Below the pieces are notes generated by a model. The model was not told the origin of the DNA, did no database searches, and was given only the letters and a program-made list of their open reading frames with translations. The position numbers and the translations under genes were made by a program. A stretch of DNA of 64,000 nucleotides from an uncultured Clostridia bacterium (GTDB lineage: Bacteria > Bacillota > Clostridia > Christensenellales > Borkfalkiaceae): the NCBI GenBank assembly GCA_904419075.1, contig CAJFQM010000003.1:62001-126000 (forward strand). Reading direction: 5' to 3'. The stretch's first letter is position 1. Each line of letters opens with the position of its first letter. Positions 27,062 through 35,375 of the stretch are shown piece after piece.

Positions 27062-28558
27062 TTATATTCTCTCGTATAAGATATACTCGACTTTATTTTC
27101 GCGAAATTTAGCCGATTCCCGAGCCACTTCCCTGTATTTATCACTTTGGAGTTCCTTTTCGTTCCAATACCGCACTTCCATGACCACAAAATCGGGGATT
27201 CCCTCCGCTATATACCGTTCCGTCTCTTCGTACATTTCATCGAGCGGAATATTCAACTGACAAAAATACTTGAATTCGGGAAGGATATCCGCCGCGAGGT
27301 AAAAGCCTCCGTCTAGGAAACCGTAATTGAGCAGAGTGGCATTTTCCTTTTCGTCAATAATTTTCGCAAACTTATACTGAACGGTATCTTCTTTTTTCCT
27401 GAAAATATAATTAACGTTTCCGTTAATGCAAAAGAATACGAGACAAAAGCCCAATGAAACGGCGGGGACGAGAATTTTGCACAGTTTCTTTTTCAAAAAC
27501 TTATAATCCCCGAAGAGCAGCCCCACATATCCGAACACGGCGAAAATATAGAGCGGGAGTCCGTAATAGCGATAGCCTCGACCGCCGATAAAAAACAATA
27601 TCGTGGCCAGTATGGGCACGATGAGAAGAAAAGCCTTTTCTTCTTTGCCCGCGAACGAATTTTTCCTCACAAACAATACGATTCCGAGAATGACGAACGC
27701 ATTATATTGGATATTCGCGCCCAATGTTCCGAGGATATTCAATAAGGGCATAAAGATCCGATAAAAAATATTTCCCTCGTCTTGATACAAGAAGATATTA
27801 TCGTACAGATAAACTTTCAGTAAGTCCTTTACGGCACCGTTTACGGAGAAATAAATCAAGCAGGGCAGGGTTGCAATGACGACCCCGATGAGAATAAATA
27901 CGATGCTTTTCCAAATCTCGGAAAATTGTTTTCTTCGCACGGTACGGAAAAGGAAAAACACATACCAAGCGATAAAGAAGCCTATGATCGTGAATTTACT
28001 CCAAAATATAATTCCCGCGGCGATTCCGATATAGAGGTAATTGCCGACGGAATATTTCCCGTTTTCTTCTCTCATATGCTTAACGGAAATATATATGACG
28101 CCCAACAAAAGCGGCGAACAGAACTCCTCCACGCTGTCGCCCGTGGACATGGCGAAAGAAAAATATACGGAAAGCGCGATGAGCACACAGACGGGAGCTA
28201 CCCGCTTAAAATCGGTAATGCCGTATAATTTCAAAATTTTGGAGATGAACAACAGGGACGTAAAGCAGGCCGCCACCTCCATGAGCCATACTCCGAAAAA
28301 TCCGTCGGAATCGATGAGATAGCAAAGGGCATGCAAAAAATAGACATACGGTCCTTTCTGCTCGTAAATATCCCGATAAGGAACAATTCCGTTCGCCAAG
28401 GCTTTTCCGACCGTATAAAAGCAATTCGGATCCGTCCATTCGTTCAGCGGATATAAAGGCGAGCTCTCCACGCCAAACAGGAGTATGACGAAAGAAATCA
28501 ACAGTAAAAAGCCTGTCAACAAACTATTTTTCAACAATTTCTTCTGTAAATCGGTCAT
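27062..28558 (-). CDS. Polytopic membrane glycosyltransferase-like protein (GT-C type)
   Basis: About 498 residues from MTDLQKKLL, preceded by GAGAGG; an upstream in-frame start would add 11 residues. Around eleven hydrophobic helices. The first outside loop carries EWTDPNCFYTVGKALANGIV and YRDIYEQKGP, the arrangement seen in lipid-linked-sugar glycosyltransferases of the GT39/GT83-like group. The last 100 residues are hydrophilic. Substrate unknown. It follows a GtrB-like glycosyltransferase gene that could supply a polyprenyl-phosphate sugar donor, but a terminator separates them. Confidence 0.75.
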   Translation of the reverse strand: MTDLQKKLLKNSLLTGFLLLISFVILLFGVESSPLYPLNEWTDPNCFYTVGKALANGIVPYRDIYEQKGPYVYFLHALCYLIDSDGFFGVWLMEVAACFTSLLFISKILKLYGITDFKRVAPVCVLIALSVYFSFAMSTGDSVEEFCSPLLLGVIYISVKHMREENGKYSVGNYLYIGIAAGIIFWSKFTIIGFFIAWYVFFLFRTVRRKQFSEIWKSIVFILIGVVIATLPCLIYFSVNGAVKDLLKVYLYDNIFLYQDEGNIFYRIFMPLLNILGTLGANIQYNAFVILGIVLFVRKNSFAGKEEKAFLLIVPILATILFFIGGRGYRYYGLPLYIFAVFGYVGLLFGDYKFLKKKLCKILVPAVSLGFCLVFFCINGNVNYIFRKKEDTVQYKFAKIIDEKENATLLNYGFLDGGFYLAADILPEFKYFCQLNIPLDEMYEETERYIAEGIPDFVVMEVRYWNEKELQSDKYREVARESAKFRENKVEYILYERI

Positions 28559-28589
28559 GAAAACCTCTCTGAAAGGAAAAGACACCCGC

Positions 28590-28621
28590 AAAAAGGCCGT
28601 CCGCGCACCCGCAGACGGCGG
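28590..28621 (-). terminator. Terminator between the two glycosyltransferase genes
   Basis: Read leftwards GCCGTCTGC pairs with GCGGACGGC (one G-U), then C and five T. Probably partial, setting a lower level of the downstream membrane protein. Confidence 0.75.
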
Positions 28622-28640
28622 TTAGACAGGTTTTTGAGAA

Positions 28641-29567
28641 TTACAGATTGATTTTTTCGGCGACGATATATTTCGGCCTGTTCTGCACTTCCCTGTAAAT
28701 CATGGCAAGATAGAGATTGGAGAGCCCCTGACAGGTCAATACGGTTCCGCAGATCAAGCCCAAAGACGGAAATAACCAAGCAACCAGCCCGCCGAAATAA
28801 ACCCCGCAGCAAGAGAGCACGATAAAGACGATAAAGCAGGAAAGGCTCAAAATGCCGCTTAAAATACCGAGTTTCAAAGGCAGAGTGAGCGGATAATCGG
28901 AATTGGGGAAAACGCCGCTTTCCGCGAGCTTCACCATTTTTTTCAAAGTATAGTGCGTTTCGCCGGCAATTCTTTCGGGGCGTTCAAATTCTATAATTGT
29001 CTGTTTGAATCCTACCCAAGATATCTGCGCGCGGAGCAGTCTGTCATGCTCTCCCAAAGAAAGAATGGCATCCACGGCCTTTCTGTCGTATAACTTGAAG
29101 TCCCCCACGTCGGTAGGCATATCGAGAGTCGTTATTTTTTTCATAAACCGATAAAACAGAGCCGCGCTGGCTCGCTTAAAGACAGTTTCGCCCGCGCGGC
29201 GGCTTCGCCTCCCGTGTACGATATCGAAGCCCTCTTTCCATTTTTCTATCATTCTCAAAGCGATTTCCGGAGGGTCCTGTAAATCCGCGTCCATGGCGAT
29301 AACAGCCTCCCCCTTCGCCTCGGCAAATCCGCAAAGGAGCGCCGCCTGTTGCCCGAAATTGCGGGAAAAACAGCAGACCTTAACGCGCTTGTCCCGAGCG
29401 GCGAGTTCCGTTAAAATCTCTTTCGTTTTATCCCTGCTGCCGTCGTTTATGAAAATCATTTCGAAATCTTCGTTCAGCGATTCCATGACGGGCACTACCG
29501 CTTCATAAAACAACGGCAATGCTTTTTCTTCGTTATACGCCGGAACCACCAGCGAATATTTGGGCAT
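28641..29567 (-). CDS. Polyprenyl-phosphate glycosyltransferase, GT2 family (GtrB/YkcC-like)
   Basis: 308 residues. A GT-A fold domain (1-230): SLVVPAYNEEKALPLFYEA, FINDGSRDKT, the metal-binding AMDADLQDPPE and the SRNFGQQAALLCGF segment. Two C-terminal hydrophobic helices (about 232-255 and 262-285) then a short tail. This layout matches enzymes that move a sugar from UDP- or GDP-sugar to undecaprenyl phosphate. A perfect consensus promoter lies just upstream. Confidence 0.9.
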   Translation of the reverse strand: MPKYSLVVPAYNEEKALPLFYEAVVPVMESLNEDFEMIFINDGSRDKTKEILTELAARDKRVKVCCFSRNFGQQAALLCGFAEAKGEAVIAMDADLQDPPEIALRMIEKWKEGFDIVHGRRSRRAGETVFKRASAALFYRFMKKITTLDMPTDVGDFKLYDRKAVDAILSLGEHDRLLRAQISWVGFKQTIIEFERPERIAGETHYTLKKMVKLAESGVFPNSDYPLTLPLKLGILSGILSLSCFIVFIVLSCCGVYFGGLVAWLFPSLGLICGTVLTCQGLSNLYLAMIYREVQNRPKYIVAEKINL

Positions 29568-29596
29568 ATTCTCTCCCTCCCGATTTTCTGTCTTTT

Positions 29597-29625
29597 ATTA
29601 TACTATATTTTATAGGGCTTGTCAA
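29597..29625 (-). promoter_or_regulatory. Sigma-A promoter of the GT2 gene
   Basis: TTGACA (29620-29625), 17 nt, TATAAT (29597-29602), read leftwards; leader of only about 25 nt. Confidence 0.9.
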
Positions 29626-29645
29626 TCCTAATTTCGGAAAGGGGA

Positions 29646-29674
29646 TTGATTTTTTCATCGAATTATGATACAAT
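29646..29674 (+). promoter_or_regulatory. Sigma-A promoter of the Cys-tail membrane protein gene
   Basis: TTGATT (29646-29651), 17 nt, TACAAT (29669-29674), with TG one base before the -10 (extended -10). Divergent from the GT2 promoter. Confidence 0.82.
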
Positions 29675-29696
29675 GAGTAATAGATAAGGAGGATTT

Positions 29697-30434
29697 ATGC
29701 AAAGTAAAAAAATGTGGCAGGCGCTTTTTATTATTCTTTTCTTTCTTCTCGTCTCAGCCGTCCTTGCCTGGGGTTGTATTTATTTATTCTCCAAAGCGAA
29801 ATGGCAAATATTCTTCGGTATCGGGGCAGGGCTCATGTTGCTTTCTGTCATTCCCCTCTTCTTTTATGAAAAAATTCCAAAATCGCCCGCAATTTCCCTT
29901 TGCGTCAATTCGATTTCCTGCGGACTTTTCCTCGCTTCTCTCTTTATCGGGAAACACCTCTCTCTTTCTCTCAAAACCGCATTCTGTTCAGTGCTCGCTT
30001 CGGGAGCCAGCTTTTTTATATTCATGCTCCTTTTAAGTGTTCCCCGCCTTCGCAGCAGCCGCGTTTACATAGTTCTCGTCTGGATTCTTTGGGCTACGGC
30101 GCTCCTGACTTCGGGCGGAATACTTTGGAGTAACAAAGGCGCATCCTCCTATGCCCTTTTCACACTCTTATCCGTGGCAGTGGTCTTATTTGCCGTCGGA
30201 TCGGTTTTTCATTCGGACAGTCTCGACGAGCTCCTCATCTCTCTTGCCATTCCCTCCGCGCTCGCCGTGGGAATTATTGCCGTTATCGTGCTGCTCGTCC
30301 TTTTGCAGGCGGACGACTGCGGCTGTGATTGCGATTGCTGCGACGGCGGATGCTGCGACTGTACGCCGGATTACGAAGGCGGAAAACGCAAGAAAATAAA
30401 AATGAGCGACCTTTCCGCTCCACCCTCCGCATAG
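29697..30434 (+). CDS. Unknown seven-helix membrane protein with C-terminal cysteine cluster
   Basis: 245 residues. About seven hydrophobic helices fill residues 8-205 with very short loops. The tail then reads DDCGCDCDCCDGGCCDCTPD: eight cysteines within fifteen residues (208-222), interleaved with Asp and Gly, followed by a basic stretch (GGKRKKIK). I recognise no family. The gene looks real: own promoter, ideal AAGGAGG Shine-Dalgarno and a terminator nearby. By the positive-inside rule the tail should be cytoplasmic. Metal binding or a thiol-based role is only a guess from composition. Confidence 0.75.
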   Translation: MQSKKMWQALFIILFFLLVSAVLAWGCIYLFSKAKWQIFFGIGAGLMLLSVIPLFFYEKIPKSPAISLCVNSISCGLFLASLFIGKHLSLSLKTAFCSVLASGASFFIFMLLLSVPRLRSSRVYIVLVWILWATALLTSGGILWSNKGASSYALFTLLSVAVVLFAVGSVFHSDSLDELLISLAIPSALAVGIIAVIVLLVLLQADDCGCDCDCCDGGCCDCTPDYEGGKRKKIKMSDLSAPPSA

Positions 30435-30504
30435 CAAATATAGCCGATTTTCCCGCGGAATGGAAATCTCCGTAACAAGTAATTTTCTTTACAATAAAAA
30501 ATTG

Positions 30505-30599
30505 TTTCCGCTGTAAAGTTTTCTCCGTTATATAAAACTTTTCCCGTTGTAAAAAATTTTCCCTATTATAAAGAGGTTTGTTTCTCCGTCATAAAAAAT
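30505..30599. repeat. Degenerate AT-rich tandem repeat in a convergent spacer
   Basis: Five imperfect copies resembling TTTCTCCGTTRTAAAA, starting near 30505, 30520, 30540, 30558 and 30581, spacing 15-23 nt. They lie between the 3' ends of two convergent genes. No coding frame or known family is apparent. Confidence 0.5.
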
Positions 30600-30619
30600 T
30601 GGCTCCATTTTCAAAAACG

Positions 30620-30660
30620 AAAACGCCCGCCCGATACAACGTATCGGGCGGGCGTCTTTT
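30620..30660. terminator. Bidirectional terminator between the membrane protein gene and pnp
   Basis: ACGCCCGCCCGATAC pairs with GTATCGGGCGGGCGT; A-run left and T-run right. Ends pnp leftwards, and read-through from the left. Confidence 0.92.
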
Positions 30661-32759
30661 TAATCTAATTTTTCAAGGAGCTTCAAATCGATACCCTTTT
30701 CGCCGATTTTAATAATTTCGACCTTGACTTTATCGCCGATATTGAGAACGTCCTCTACTTGGTTGACGCGCTCGGTAGAAAGTTTGGAAATATGCACCAT
30801 GCCGTCCTTGCCGGGAGCAAACTCTACAAAAGCCCCCACGCGGGAAAGAATTCTCACGACGACGCCGACGAACATATCCCCGACTTCGGGATCGTGCGCG
30901 ATCGACTGAACGATAGCCTTTGCGCGCTCCGCGGCGGAAATATCGCCATAGCAGGCGATACATACCGTACCGTCGTCTTCGATATCGATCTTGGTGCCCG
31001 TCTGCTCGATAATCTTATTGATGACCTTACCCTGTTTTCCGACGACGTCCCCGATTTTTTCGGGATTGATCTGGAAGGAAATAATCTTGGGCGCATAGGG
31101 CGAAAGGTGGTCATTAACCTGAGGAATGCACTCCAACATTTTTCCTAGAATAAATCTTCTTCCCTCCTGAGCCTGCGCGATAGCGTCGAGCATGATCTGT
31201 TCGGAAATACCTTTGATTTTGATGTCCATCTGAATGGCGGTAATGCCCTTTTCGGTACCCGCCACCTTGAAGTCCATATCCCCGAGGAAGTCTTCCAGGC
31301 CCTGAATATCCGTCATAATGACATATTTTCCGGTATCGGGATCTTTAATGAGCCCCATGGCGCAGCCCGCCACGGGAGCCTTAATGGGCACGCCTGCGTC
31401 CATGAGCGCCATGGTCGAACCGCATACGGAAGCCATGGAAGAAGATCCGTTGGAAGAAAGGATATCGGACACCACGCGGATGGCGTAGGGGAAATCCGCT
31501 TCCGAGGGAATGACGGGAATGAGCGCGCGTTCCGCAAGAGCGCCGTGACCGATTTCGCGGCGGCCGGGGCTTCTGAGGGGTTTCGCTTCGCCCGTGCAGT
31601 ATCCGGGGAAGTTATACTGATGCATATATCTCTTTTCTTCTTCCTCGTCGAGGCCTTCCATTCTCTGGGCCTCGTCCAGCATGCCGAGCGTACAGGTCGT
31701 AAGTGCCTGCGTCTGACCTCTCGTGAACACGGCGGAGCCGTGAACTCTGGGCAGAACGCCGTGTTCGCACCAGATGGGACGGACTTCTTTGAGTCCTCTT
31801 CCGTCGGGGCGGATTCCCTTATCGAAAATCTTGGCGCGGACGATATTTTTCACGATATAATAAATGGAATCCTTGACTTCTCTCGTCTGTTCGGGATAAA
31901 TGTCCGCAAAGTGCGCAAGGATATCCGCTTCGGCTTCCGCCTGTCTCTTTTCGCGTTCCTGTCTGTCGAAGGTATCGAGAGCGGCGACCAATTTATCGTA
32001 AGCATAGGCTTTGACGGCGGCGTCGAGGTCTTCGGGAATATGGTAGAGCTCCATTTCTCTCTTGGGTTTGCCGACTTCCTTTTGAATCTCCTCGATGAAG
32101 GCGCAGACCTTTTTGATTTCCTCATGCCCGTACATGATCGCACCGACCATTTCCGCGTCGGTGACCTCGTTCGCACCCGCTTCGATCATCAAAATCGCGT
32201 CCTTGGTGCCCGCAAGGGAAAGGTGAATAGAGCTCTTTTCCTTTTCCGCAACGGTCGGATTGATGATATATTTTCCGTCGATGCAGCCCACGATGACCGA
32301 ACCCGTGGGACCCGCCCAAGGAATATCCGAAACGGACAGCGCCACGGACGAACCGATCATGGCGAGGGGTTCGGGAGCGATGTCGGGATCGACGGAAAGC
32401 GCGGTGGCGACTACGACGACGTCGTTGAAGATTCCCTTCGGGAAAAGGGGACGGATAGGACGGTCGATGAGGCGCGCGACGAGGATAGCTTTATCGGAAG
32501 CGCGTCCCTCTCTCTTTTTGAAGCCGCCGGGGATTTTTCCGACCGCGAACATTTTTTCTTCATAATCGACGGACAGGGGGAAGAAATCCATTCCCTCTCT
32601 GGGCTGTTCCGCCATACAGACGGTGACGTTCACCACCGTTTCGCCGCAGCGGATAAGGCAGGCGCCGTTGGCCTGTTCGGCATATTTTCCGATTTCTACG
32701 GTCAGTTTTCTGCCCGCGTAGTCCGTTTTGAAAACCCTGTAATTGTCTAAAGATGGCAT
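30660..32759 (-). CDS. pnp: Polyribonucleotide nucleotidyltransferase (PNPase)
   Basis: 699 residues. 3'-5' phosphorolytic exonuclease. Two RNase PH domains (first from KLTVEIGKYAEQANGACLIRCGETVVN; second from RPDGRGLKEVRPIWCEHGVLPR with FTRGQTQALTTCTLG), an intervening helical domain, then KH (GDVVGKQGKVINKIIEQTG) and S1 (GVVVRILSRVGAFVEFAPGK) at the C-terminus. It follows rpsO, the usual pairing, but with a 192-nt spacer that holds a terminator. Confidence 0.97.
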   Translation of the reverse strand: MPSLDNYRVFKTDYAGRKLTVEIGKYAEQANGACLIRCGETVVNVTVCMAEQPREGMDFFPLSVDYEEKMFAVGKIPGGFKKREGRASDKAILVARLIDRPIRPLFPKGIFNDVVVVATALSVDPDIAPEPLAMIGSSVALSVSDIPWAGPTGSVIVGCIDGKYIINPTVAEKEKSSIHLSLAGTKDAILMIEAGANEVTDAEMVGAIMYGHEEIKKVCAFIEEIQKEVGKPKREMELYHIPEDLDAAVKAYAYDKLVAALDTFDRQEREKRQAEAEADILAHFADIYPEQTREVKDSIYYIVKNIVRAKIFDKGIRPDGRGLKEVRPIWCEHGVLPRVHGSAVFTRGQTQALTTCTLGMLDEAQRMEGLDEEEEKRYMHQYNFPGYCTGEAKPLRSPGRREIGHGALAERALIPVIPSEADFPYAIRVVSDILSSNGSSSMASVCGSTMALMDAGVPIKAPVAGCAMGLIKDPDTGKYVIMTDIQGLEDFLGDMDFKVAGTEKGITAIQMDIKIKGISEQIMLDAIAQAQEGRRFILGKMLECIPQVNDHLSPYAPKIISFQINPEKIGDVVGKQGKVINKIIEQTGTKIDIEDDGTVCIACYGDISAAERAKAIVQSIAHDPEVGDMFVGVVVRILSRVGAFVEFAPGKDGMVHISKLSTERVNQVEDVLNIGDKVKVEIIKIGEKGIDLKLLEKLD

Positions 32760-32910
32760 TGTAAAATTCTCCTTAACTCGATTCTTTTTTTGTTCTTGTC
32801 CTTACCGCCGCCCGACGGCAAGGGGTGAAGCCGATGCGCGCGTTCCGAATTTTCCCGTTTCGGAAATCCGTTTCCCCCTGTTCGGAAAGAGACCGATACG
32901 CACACATCGA

Positions 32911-32940
32911 CAAAAAAGAGCGGATTAAAATAACCCGCCC
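32911..32940 (-). terminator. Terminator between rpsO and pnp
   Basis: Read leftwards GGCGGGTTA pairs with TAATCCGCT around TTT, then C and six T. Probably partial, as pnp lies downstream. Confidence 0.75.
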
Positions 32941-32951
32941 TTTCGTGCCGC

Positions 32952-33206
32952 TTATTTTCTTAAATTGAGCGCTTCGATAATCGCTCTGTAACGCGCGATG
33001 TCTTTTTCTTTGAGGTAATCCAAAAGACCGCGACGTTTACCGACCATCTTCAAAAGGCCGCGGCGGGAATGGTTGTCCTGCTTGTGGGATTGAAGGTGCT
33101 CGTTGAGGTGATTGATTCTCTCGGTGAGAAGCGCGATCTGAACCTCGGGGGAACCCGTATCGCCCTCGTGCGTTGCGAATTTTGCGATGATTTCTTTCTT
33201 TTCCAT
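32952..33206 (-). CDS. rpsO: 30S ribosomal protein S15
   Basis: 84 residues, all-helical, close to the usual 88. [20 protein letters not shown], then [20 protein letters not shown] and [20 protein letters not shown] are the conserved rRNA-binding segments. The leader of about 75 nt from the promoter could hold an S15 autoregulatory fold, which I could not confirm. Confidence 0.97.
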   Translation of the reverse strand: MEKKEIIAKFATHEGDTGSPEVQIALLTERINHLNEHLQSHKQDNHSRRGLLKMVGKRRGLLDYLKEKDIARYRAIIEALNLRK

Positions 33207-33288
33207 TTGCGTTTATCCTCCTATGGAATTTATCCCGAACCTCTAAGCCGAACGTGGAGAATCGTCCCGCTTGGCGGCCGTTATTATT

Positions 33289-33317
33289 ATTTTAGCATAT
33301 TCTTGTCCGAATGTAAA
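33289..33317 (-). promoter_or_regulatory. Promoter of rpsO-pnp
   Basis: TTTACA (33312-33317), 17 nt, TAAAAT (33289-33294), read leftwards. Confidence 0.7.
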
Positions 33318-34700
33318 TCAAATTTGCCCGAAAAATTTGTTTTTTCTTTCGATTATTTCGTCGATTTTTCCGATATACGTTTTCAGATCCTTTTGAGAAG
33401 CGAATCTCTCGATTCGGTTTTCGGCGTTGAACACTCTTTTGGAAACGGCGTTCGCTCCCGCGGCGAGATTGTCCGCCGTCTCCTCCATGATGTCTATGTT
33501 ATATACGCAGGCTTTTCCGGGCTTGGTCCAGCCCACGTTCTCGTTATTCCCCGCCTGATATTTCTGTCGGTACATATAATACGGAACATATCCCGCCCCC
33601 CGCAGAATTTCTCTCGACGCGGCGACCATATCCGAAACGACGGGATTTTCGAGATAGGAGCACTCCTCTTTGAGCCTGGCTCCCGATTTGAGACAAAGGC
33701 AATGCACGGTGATATTTTCCGCGCCCGTTTTCACCGCTTCCCGAACGCTGAACGCAAATTCTTCGAAACTCTCGTCCGTCAGTCCCGCGATAAGGTCGGC
33801 GTTGATTTCAAAACCGAATTTCGCCGCCATGTCGAAAGCGCGATAGAGGTCGGCGGCCGTATGCCTGCGCCCGATTCGTTCGAGCGTCTTATCCGAAAAA
33901 CTCTGCGGATTGACGCAGATTCTCGTGACCCCGTAATTTTTCAAAAGCGCCAGTTTTTCCTCGGTGAATACGTCGGGCCGTCCCGCCTCCACCGTATATT
34001 CGCACGCCGAATCGCGCACCTTTTCCACGGCCTTCAAAACTCTTTCGAGATCACCCGCCTCCAAAACCAAAGGAGTTCCGCCGCCGATATATACGCTGCG
34101 GAGCTTTCCGACGAGCGGTTTGCAGGCAGCGATTTCCCTTTCGAGGCAATCGAGATAAGAGGGCAGAAACTGCCGCGTTTTATCGATGGGCGCCGTGATA
34201 AAGGAACAGTAGGAACACTTGGTGGGACAAAAGGGAATCGAAACGAAAAAATCGGTGTTTCCGTCCTTTTTTTCGTATAGTCCCTCCTGCGCCTTCAATA
34301 CTTCTTCCACGAGAGAAATATTTCCCTCGCTCACCCGCATTTTTTCAAAGAGCGCCCGAAAATCCCTGCCCGACTCTTTTTCCATATATGCGAGTTTCGT
34401 GGGTCTGATCCCCGTCAAAGCCCCCCAGGGCATCTTTTCCTGATATAAATCGCTTAAAATCGCATACAGTCCCAGTTTTCCGAACCGCCGTTCCATGCGT
34501 TTATATTCTATCTCGCCGCTTACTTGTCCCTCGTCTTCAAAGGAATACTCTTTTCCGTCCACGGAGAAACGGTTATAAAATACGCCGTCTCGATAGACAA
34601 AGAAATGCGCGACGTTCCCGGGCCGCGCTTCAAACAGCCGCACGACGTCCATGAGCTCGTTTTCCAAAAACTTGCAATCGGTTTTGAGTATCGTTTCCAT
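33318..34700 (-). CDS. hemZ: Coproporphyrinogen dehydrogenase HemZ-like radical SAM protein
   Basis: 460 residues from METILKTDCKF; an upstream GTG at 34715 would add five. The radical-SAM cluster motif is CPTKCSYC (CxxxCxxC), followed by VYIGGGTPLVLE. The N-terminal 150 residues with WGALTGIRPTKLAYM separate HemZ from HemN and HemW. HemZ is named for oxygen-independent coproporphyrinogen III oxidation, but no other heme gene is in the window, so the true substrate is open. It follows the MBL gene closely, in a recJ-rel-MBL-hemZ run typical of Clostridia. Confidence 0.88.
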   Translation of the reverse strand: METILKTDCKFLENELMDVVRLFEARPGNVAHFFVYRDGVFYNRFSVDGKEYSFEDEGQVSGEIEYKRMERRFGKLGLYAILSDLYQEKMPWGALTGIRPTKLAYMEKESGRDFRALFEKMRVSEGNISLVEEVLKAQEGLYEKKDGNTDFFVSIPFCPTKCSYCSFITAPIDKTRQFLPSYLDCLEREIAACKPLVGKLRSVYIGGGTPLVLEAGDLERVLKAVEKVRDSACEYTVEAGRPDVFTEEKLALLKNYGVTRICVNPQSFSDKTLERIGRRHTAADLYRAFDMAAKFGFEINADLIAGLTDESFEEFAFSVREAVKTGAENITVHCLCLKSGARLKEECSYLENPVVSDMVAASREILRGAGYVPYYMYRQKYQAGNNENVGWTKPGKACVYNIDIMEETADNLAAGANAVSKRVFNAENRIERFASQKDLKTYIGKIDEIIERKNKFFGQI

Positions 34701-34719
34701 GCCTTTCCCGCGCACTCCT

Positions 34720-35367
34720 TTATGCGTCCCTCAAAAAAGGATTTTTCTGCCGTTCTTCGTTCAATGTGGTATCTTCCTCGTGACCGGGAAACACGGGATA
34801 ATCCCCGTCGAGGGCGGCAAGTTTTTTCAGGCTTTCCCGAAGCTCCCCGACATTCCCCGTCGGGAAATCCGTCCGACCGACGCTGCCTAAGAAGAGCGTA
34901 TCTCCCGTAAACAGAGCGGCTTTTTCCTTCGTCACTTGCGCCTTTCCCTCATCCCGTATAAGATAGCACATTCCCCCCGCCGTATGCCCGGGCGTGGAAA
35001 CCGCCCGCACGGAAAGGCCGCAGACATTCAGAATTTCCCCGTCCCGCAGCGTTCCGTCCACCGTAAACGGAACGCGGGGACTTTCGGACATATCGAACAA
35101 ATCCGCCCTCGTCCCCACGAGCGCCTTTTCCTTTTCCGAACAAAAAATTTTCGCGCCCATGGCTTGCAGCGCGGCCGCGCCGCCCACATGGTCGAAATGT
35201 GCGTGCGTCAGAAGCACGCAGACGGGGGTAAGCGAACGCTTCTTCAATTCTTCGGCGATTCTCGGCTGAGCGGGGTCTACGACGACGGCAAGCCCCGTAC
35301 AGGCGTCGCAGGTCACGATATAGGAATTGGCGGCGAATCCTTTCGGATAAATTTTTTCTACTTTCAT
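34720..35367 (-). CDS. Metallo-beta-lactamase-fold hydrolase (glyoxalase II-like)
   Basis: 215 residues. Zinc motif LLTHAHFDHVGGA (HxHxDH), later VSTPGHTAGGMCYLI, FTGDTLFLGSVGRTDFPTG and the last ligand His in PVFPGHEEDTT. This pattern fits the YqgX/GloB-like thioester hydrolases. The substrate is unknown. It starts 8 nt after rel. Confidence 0.88.
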   Translation of the reverse strand: MKVEKIYPKGFAANSYIVTCDACTGLAVVVDPAQPRIAEELKKRSLTPVCVLLTHAHFDHVGGAAALQAMGAKIFCSEKEKALVGTRADLFDMSESPRVPFTVDGTLRDGEILNVCGLSVRAVSTPGHTAGGMCYLIRDEGKAQVTKEKAALFTGDTLFLGSVGRTDFPTGNVGELRESLKKLAALDGDYPVFPGHEEDTTLNEERQKNPFLRDA

Positions 35368-35375
35368 AAAATTCC

